This document shows positions 58,326 through 64,000 of a stretch of DNA of 64,000 nucleotides, in pieces. The position numbers and the translations under genes were made by a program. The notes under the pieces are model-generated. The model was not told the origin of the DNA. It saw only the letters and a program-made list of their open reading frames with translations, and did no database searches. Position 1 is the stretch's first letter, and each line of letters starts with the position of its first letter. This DNA is from Aurifilum marmelostoma (lineage: Eukaryota; Ascomycota; Sordariomycetes; Diaporthales; Cryphonectriaceae): NCBI GenBank assembly GCA_027559495.1, contig JAMXSV010000004.1, positions 2,283,001 through 2,347,000 of the forward strand, written 5' to 3'.

Positions 58326-59714
58326 ATGAACATAGCCCTCGAAGCCACAATGAAGCCAATCTCAAGCCTCTCAGCCCATGCTGCTGCTACAGGAAGACAC
58401 CTGACCAGCACCTTGAACCGACATTCTTCAGTCCTGTCACCAGTAGTGGCCCTCACACATCAGCGCACACTACACTCGTCGTCTCCCGACCCTGCCAACG
58501 TCGCTCCCTTCTATGCTGCTGGCCCCCCCTCCAGAACCTCCACAACCAGCAGTAGAACACCCATACGCCAAGGCCGAGAGGAGACGGAAGCAGGCCGAGC
58601 TTCTGCGCAATGCAAAGGAGATTCGGAAAGAAAACAGTGCTGGGAAGAGCAAGACACCTTTGAAGAAGCGATTTTGGAAGGATGTTCATGTGAAGGAGGT
58701 TGATGGTGAGTATGATCATCATCTCCCTGCATCTTCTCTTTTTAGGACCCTCTCCCTCTCCCTTCCCCTCCCACCTCTCCTCTTGTAATGCCCTGTGCCC
58801 TGACTTCTAGCCTCCAACCCCCGGCAGTTCCCCCACAAAGATGTAAGCAAATACTAACCAAGGAGTTGGCTTCAACAGGTGTCTACCAGGTTCACCTCGA
58901 TGCCCGCCCCCTTCGACACCCAGAGACCAAAGAAATCATCAACATACCTCTCACCAAGCCCCTCCTCGCCCATGCCCTGGCCCTGGAGTGGGATCTTCTC
59001 ACATCAGCACAGCAGGCGACAAAGCAGCACTTGATCCCCCCTCACATCTCTGACCTGCCGCGCCCTCGACATAGCAGCCAACGATGCCGTGAACTCGTCT
59101 GATAGCACATTCGTCCCCATACGCACAGGCATCACCGACATGGTCCTCAGGTACCTCGACACTGACTCCCTGTTGTGCTGGGCCCCACCACCCAGGGAGC
59201 CACAGGCAGAGGGGGGAGGCAGAGGGGGAGGGCAGCCTGCGCGAGCTGCAGGAGCGCACAGCTGGTTCTGTCATAGGTTACCTGAGCACACATGTCTGGC
59301 CTGGTGTGGAAATTGAGCCTGTCCTGGACGAGGGGGAGCATCATGCCCAGGGGCCAGAAGGAGGGCGTCCGCGAGGTCATCCAGGGCTGGGTGATGGGCC
59401 TTGATGCGTGGGAACTTGCTGCTCTGGAGAGGGCTGTACTGGCTGGCAAGGGACTGCTCGGTGCTGTGAGGCTGGTGGTGGAGTGGAGCGAGGGCGCTGC
59501 TGGGCAAGCTGGTCGTGACGTTGCTGCCTCGGAGGGGCTGGGGTCCAGGAGGAAGTTTGATGTTGAGGAAGCTGCTAAGGCAGCAAGCCTTGAGGTGGAC
59601 TGGCAGACTGGCAAATGGGGTGAGGTAGAGGACACTCATGATGTCGAAAAGGTTGATCTACGTCGCCAGCTTGGAAGTGTGGTGTTGCTGGTGTCAGGCA
59701 CTGGACCAAGATAG
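58326..59714 (+). CDS. ATP12: ATP12, F1-ATPase assembly chaperone, with four homopolymer frameshifts
   Basis: Atp12 is a mitochondrial matrix chaperone that holds the F1 alpha subunit during ATP synthase assembly. Exons are 58326-58705 and 58879-59714 (intron GTGAGT..ACAG). After removing one base at each of four runs the protein is 403 aa. The start is a presequence rich in Ser, Arg and His. KKRFWKDVHVKEVDG and YQVHLDARPLRHP open the conserved domain; then LALEWDLLTSAQQ, RALDIAANDAV, LRYLDTDSLLCWAP and REVIQGWVMGLDAWELAALERAVL. Frames change at C7 (58522-58528, giving GPPPEPP), C6 (59036-59041, LIPLTSL), G6 (59211-59216, EGEAEGEGSL) and G5 (59331-59335, LDEGSIMPR). All four are one extra base. 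The ATG at 58513 could start a short form without the presequence; I think that is an artefact of the first shift. Confidence 0.9.
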
Positions 59715-60226
59715 AGCGCACACATTGTGAACAAGCCATCATGGAGACATTCCACATACAAGCTCTTTTGACTTCACGATTCTGTTGTGCATCATGTTTG
59801 AGTCAGAACCGTCAATTTCTGCCAAAAGTCTGCAAATCGTGTACCTTGCTAGCTACCAGGGCTACTGTAATCTCAGTGGATGTGCTGCCCCAGTCATTGT
59901 AGTGCGTGTATTTGATGAAAAGTTGAAAATCCATTTTTCAAGATTTGTCCTCAATCTTGCAATGTGATCCTGAGGGCCTGTCCTCAAGACCTGCCTGCCC
60001 ATATTTGCATCGCGAATGTCAAAAGTAAATATCAACGCAAAGGCGGAGAATTCCTAGTCCCAGGTCTGCACTTGTTTGCAGAGCCCTCACTAAGGGAGCA
60101 GGGTACTATCCCTCTTCTGACATCTGGCAGTTCTTGCAAAGTCATTGTGAAGAGAGAAGGAAATCTCCGCCTTCCAAAATCGACCCTAATGGCAAAGTCA
60201 AAAAAGGAAAAATCAGTCTTGATTGC
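59715..60226. other. Intergenic, tail-to-tail between ATP12 and the AlkB-like gene
   Basis: No coding signal is seen. It should contain both 3' regions. Confidence 0.5.
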
Positions 60227-63028
60227 TCACTCTGAATGAGCAATCAGGCGCACTCCCTGAAAACGGAAGTTGTGGCCGCGCCCAGGGATCTGGGCAGCGG
60301 CGCGCATCTCATTGCGCAGTTGCTGGTCACGATAATGGTCAATGTTGATCGTGCGGCCCGTCACTGCAAAGCGACGGACCCCGGTCGGCGTGACTTCGTG
60401 CTATTATTCTGTTAGCATCTCCTCTCTAACTCAAGCAAGGCAGGATAAACAACTGAGATTACCTCGGATAAAGCCTGCAGCTGGGTCCCACACATGGTCA
60501 CAGCATCTCCGTGCTGAAGCTGTACCTTTAGAACAACCGTCGGGCCCTTGTTGTTCTTGTCACCCTTGTTGTCCTCAATGTTCTTCTCGCCCTTCTTGGG
60601 CTTCTCGGCTCGTAGGCGGAGGCTCATCTCAGACGGTGAACCGCAGGAAGCAGTAGTAACGGTGCCATCTAGCTGCTCCTCTCCATCATCATGCCACTTC
60701 TCACAGGTCAGCTATGGTCCAGGGTGTAATCATTATCCATGGATACTCACGCGGATGCGGTTGTCCTCAAAGTAGCCAAGGACCAGCTCCTCATTGTAAT
60801 CCTTCCAGGGCTTCAGGATGTCAGAGGAAGGCACGTGGACATACGAGCCCTTGTCATTGATGAGGCGCTGGGTCACCTCAACGGCTTGCTTGCCATAAAA
60901 GGTCAGCATGGCCAGGGACTTGAGCACGACATCGGGAGCATCCTTGAAGGGTCGGGTTGGGACTTCGACACGGAACTTGTATGCAACACCCTGGACGTGG
61001 TTAGCAGAGATGACTCTAGTCATGTAGGCTTGTTGGTGTGGAACACTTACAAAGTTGACCGAGAAGTGTCGGCACAGCGTCTCTCGGGAGCCTGTAAGCA
61101 TTCTGTCAGCATATGCTCCTTGACTGTACATTGTGGTGGGGCTGACCTACCACCGGGGTGCAGAGCTGCGTTGCGCTGCAGCTCGAGGTCTTGGGCATTC
61201 TGAAGCTCCTCAAAGAGAGCATCGGCTCCATTCTCACCAGCGTTGATGGCCTTGCTGGGCCGAGAGTGGATCAGGCTTCCAGCGAGCTTGCCGTTTTTGT
61301 CTTTGATGAGGTACGCAGTCACAGTGAAATTGTTCTCTGTGATGATCGTCTTGTCAACAAATTTCTCATCAATGTTGAACGTGACACCGTCCTCCTGGAT
61401 CTTTCGGCTGTGAGCCTTGTTCTCGGACTTGATGTGGTCCATAGTGACAGGTCGGAAGAGAGCTGGAAGCTCAAAGCCGCACTTCTTGTTCTCACAGACC
61501 CAGCCTTGCCAGTGCTTGCGACGGCTGCAACAGCTGCACTTGGGGCAGACCATTCCGTTGAACTGGTTCTTCTCAGTTCCGTACATGGCGTTGTCAACAT
61601 CAGGGAGAGCTGTGTACCAGGTGGGAAGATCCAGGTCAGCAGGCAGCGGCTTCGCCCAATTGATAAACTCCTCAGAGTACTCGAGATCCTCGTTTCCCTG
61701 GAGCTTCACGCCATTAAGATGAAAGAACTTGGCGCATTTGAAGTTCAGGCAGATCCACTGAATGTTCTTGAAGATCTTGGGGCTCTTCTGGGAGCAGGTG
61801 GTGCAGGCCTGCTCAGAGCAAGTAGGGATCTCGCTGTAGACCCGCTTGTCCTCAGACTTGTCCTTGGACCAGACTGGGAATGAGGAGCCGATTCGCTGCA
61901 GCTTCACTTTGCACAGAGGATAAGTCTGCAGGAAACTCCAAGGCTTGACCATCTCTTGCCACAGGGCAGTGATGTAGTAGCGACCGAGCACAATGCCAAA
62001 GATCTTTGCTCGGTCCTCCTCCTCGCAGGGTATGATGGACAAGTCGATCTCGCCAGTCTTCCAGCTGGAATGCTCTTTATCTGATTGAGGCGATTCGATG
62101 TCAGTGTCAATGACTGGGCTGGCAGGCTGAAACACACAATGCAAAGTCTCAGTACTTACCCATGATCACCAGAACAGACTTTCCCCGCTTCATCGTGTCC
62201 TCCCAGTATTGAGCCTGTGCGGGCAGGGTTTGTTTGCGGACCTGGATCTTCTTGGAAGTGACATGCGGGGGTCCAGCAGGATACTTCTTCTTGGTCTGCT
62301 CGTTAATGGGCTCATAGTGATTGCCGCCACTGGTAAGGAATGTTCAGCATCTGAATTTTATTAACATTGACTGGCTCGGTTGGCGGAACTTACGAGCAAG
62401 TGATGATGGTATCTCGAGTGAACACATCTCGGGGCTCACCATATCCACCAGTTCGGACTCCGCAGACAATGCGCTGCTGGGTGTACGTTCCACTCTCGTG
62501 GGCCTTGTAGTGGTCCTGACTATCGCAGATAGCCTGTATGTTGAGACCCCATACAGGGATGGCGTGGTTGTGGCTCAGGTTGTGGTAGTTGTGGTTATAC
62601 GCACGAACGATAGACTTGCCAGAGGTCACAATAGTACCAGGGGCAGTGGACTCATCAACAAAAGCCTCATTGTCAGAAGCAGTGTGGTTGTAGATGCGAA
62701 CTTTGGATTTACCAGAAGTCGCAATGGTGCCTGGACCAGAGGACTCATCGCCGTCGTCGACAGAAGCCTCGCCGTCAGGGTGGGAGACAGCAGTGGTGCT
62801 GCTGTTGTTTCGGGTTACTGGCACAGTGTAGCCAGCTGTGGAGGAGGACAAAGGAGAAGAAGGCATGTAGATGGATGAACTCTCAGCAGAAGAGTCTCCA
62901 GCAGGAGCAGCGACAGTGATGCAGTCATCTGGTCCATCGCTACCCAAGTCCTGCGCAGCCTTGCAGCGCTTCGAATCTGGGGCTGGCTCAATGGAGCGGC
63001 CCCGCTTGAGGCTGTCCCGAGATGCCAT
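60227..63028 (-). CDS. AlkB-type Fe(II)/2-oxoglutarate dioxygenase with two Cys-rich modules
   Basis: AlkB-like enzymes oxidise methyl groups on nucleic acids or proteins; the substrate here is unknown. Seven exons: 62394-63028, 62160-62329, 61151-62080, 61051-61091, 60751-60990, 60463-60711 and 60227-60400 (812 aa, phases consistent). The N-terminal 210 residues are Ser-rich and hold a 31-residue tandem duplication around PGTIATSGKS. A first Cys group lies at 356, 361, 364, 379 and 384. The second is tighter: C447-x2-C450-x-C452-C453, then C464 and C469 within CENKKCGFEL. The catalytic double-stranded helix is C-terminal: HDD at 678-680 gives the HxD metal ligands, VQLQHGDAVTMCGTQLQAL precedes the distal His755 (HEVTPTGVRR) and the Arg that should bind 2-oxoglutarate. 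Intron 2 ends at an internal CAG (62081); the nearer acceptor breaks frame. A nuclear location is likely from the basic start, but not shown. Confidence 0.85.
62591..62749 (-). repeat. Tandem duplication, 66-bp copies with 93-bp period, inside the AlkB-like coding region
   Basis: Copies at 62591-62656 and 62684-62749 both encode DES..PGTI.TSGKS.VR.YNH. They differ at many third positions, so the duplication is old or has been kept in frame by selection. Confidence 0.85.
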
Positions 63029-64000
63029 GGTGACTACTTCGTTAGCACAATGCTGTGTATGTGGTGGGTTTTGTGGGGAAAGGATGCTGAAATGGGAATC
63101 CAGGTAGGGAAGGGTGGGGGGGTTGAGGCAAAGGTAGAAGTTGATGTAGGAGCACAGGGTTGAAGGTACGAAGATAGTGTCCAAGGTAGGTATGTTCTTG
63201 TGGAGAAAGATGCGAGGCAGAATTTTTAAATGTTTATGGAGGAAGGTGCGCTGGGACTAATGTCATGATTGGGAGGAAGGTGCAGCTAGGGCTTTCCTTT
63301 CAGATATGGAGGAAAAATGAGATCCGAAGAAAGTTGTAACTGGGACAGAATGTCCAGGTATGGAGGTAGATAAGCCAGAGGCGATTGGCTCATGTAGGTA
63401 TGGAGATTGGGCGAGCCAGGACTGATTGAAGCTCAGGTACTTACTAGCAACAGGTGCTCCTTCTCAGCACTGATCGGCAGCTAAGTGCACTATGAATGGA
63501 GGTCCGGGTATGCTTTTGAATGTGCTCGAAACAGAATGTCTGAGTCTGCTGGTTAGCGTGTGCTATGACAGATCCTGGAAGGCGCTGCTGGGTTTGCTGG
63601 AAAAGGATGGCTGGATATGTGGGTGGAGTGTGTGTGGTCAGGATGTTTAGGGCTGTAGAGTAGGTGATGGGCTAGGACTGGGAACCCAGATATGAGGGAA
63701 GGTGTAATGAGACCAAAGTGAAGGTGTGGAACAGGTAGACGTGTGAAGGCTGCAAGTGGAGTTGTAGAGATAAATGATGACTGGGGATCCAGATGCGAGG
63801 GAAGGCGCACGAGAACTGGACAATGAGGAGTGGAAGCAGGTAGATGTGTGAGGACCGAATTTGCAGGTATGGAGTGGACGCGTCGAGATTTGGGGTGCTT
63901 ACTGGATAAAGGCGGGCGACGACAGGTCTGTCCCTGGATGGGTGCTCGACGACAGGTTGTCAAGGTATGCTGGTAGGTGTGTGTGCTAGGACGAGATGTC
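63029..64000. other. Upstream region of the AlkB-like gene with diverged tandem repeats
   Basis: It contains the promoter side of the AlkB-like gene. Phrases such as GGTATGGAGG recur, and a 103-bp period repeat is seen at the right. Reading frames here follow the repeats and are not called. Confidence 0.5.
63676..63853. repeat. Two-copy imperfect repeat, period 103 bp
   Basis: Copies at 63676-63749 and 63779-63853 share GACTGGG, CCAGAT, GAGGGAAGG and CAGGTAGA.GTGTGA in the same order. Confidence 0.75.

Noticed and set aside
58513..58788. A short ATP12 start at ATG 58513
   Set aside because: It would drop the mitochondrial presequence that is clearly present upstream; the frame change at the C7 run explains why this ATG appears to head the frame.
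62081..62144. Exon 3 of the AlkB-like gene starting at the first TTTCAG (about 62130)
   Set aside because: That acceptor leaves phase 1 joined to a frame that stops at once. The internal CAG at 62081 is the only nearby one that keeps phase.
63553..63963. A 136-codon minus-strand frame at the right edge
   Set aside because: It is made from the 103-bp repeat units and is rich in Pro, Ser and His without a domain.

Overview
The window is nuclear DNA of a filamentous ascomycete, most likely a Sordariomycete. The genes are GC-rich at third codon positions. Most have one to six short introns (about 46-173 bp, GT..AG), and the gene set is typical of Pezizomycotina: a HET-domain protein, a Zn(II)2Cys6 regulator, a fungal rhodopsin-like membrane protein, an EOS1 homologue and an ATP sulfurylase carrying the fungal regulatory C-terminal domain. 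Intergenic DNA is full of homopolymers and microsatellites. I reconstructed 21 protein genes by splicing exons by eye. I saw no convincing tRNA or rRNA gene, no CRISPR array and no intact transposon.

Layout. 0-14 kb is housekeeping and dense: the 3' part of tef1 (+), mitochondrial SLS1 (-), NSE3/MAGE of the SMC5/6 complex (+), SF3B5 (-), ISD11 (-), a two-module zinc protein (-), and a large Pro/Glu/Thr-rich protein (+). 16-32 kb is metabolic: PAPS reductase (-), fumarase (+), phosphoserine phosphatase (+), a GNAT acetyltransferase (+) and ATP sulfurylase (-). PAPS reductase and ATP sulfurylase belong to one pathway, sulfate assimilation, and sit about 12 kb apart on the same strand. 35-49 kb holds a HET protein (+), an intradiol ring-cleavage dioxygenase (+), TRM44 (-), an unusual eIF1 with a long N-terminus (+), EOS1 (-) and a Zn2Cys6 factor (-). 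A 7 kb gene-poor block (48.8-55.8 kb) follows, then a rhodopsin-like membrane protein (+), ATP12 (+), and an AlkB-type Fe(II)/2-oxoglutarate dioxygenase with two cysteine-rich modules (-).

The strongest window-wide signal concerns data quality. Conserved genes (tef1, phosphoserine phosphatase, the dioxygenase and ATP12) are broken by single-base length changes, eight in all, inside short C or G runs. Correcting each run by one base restores a full-length family protein. This points to residual homopolymer error in the assembly rather than real pseudogenes. The candidates for novel biology are the AlkB-like protein, the duplicated zinc-module protein and the extended, divergent eIF1.
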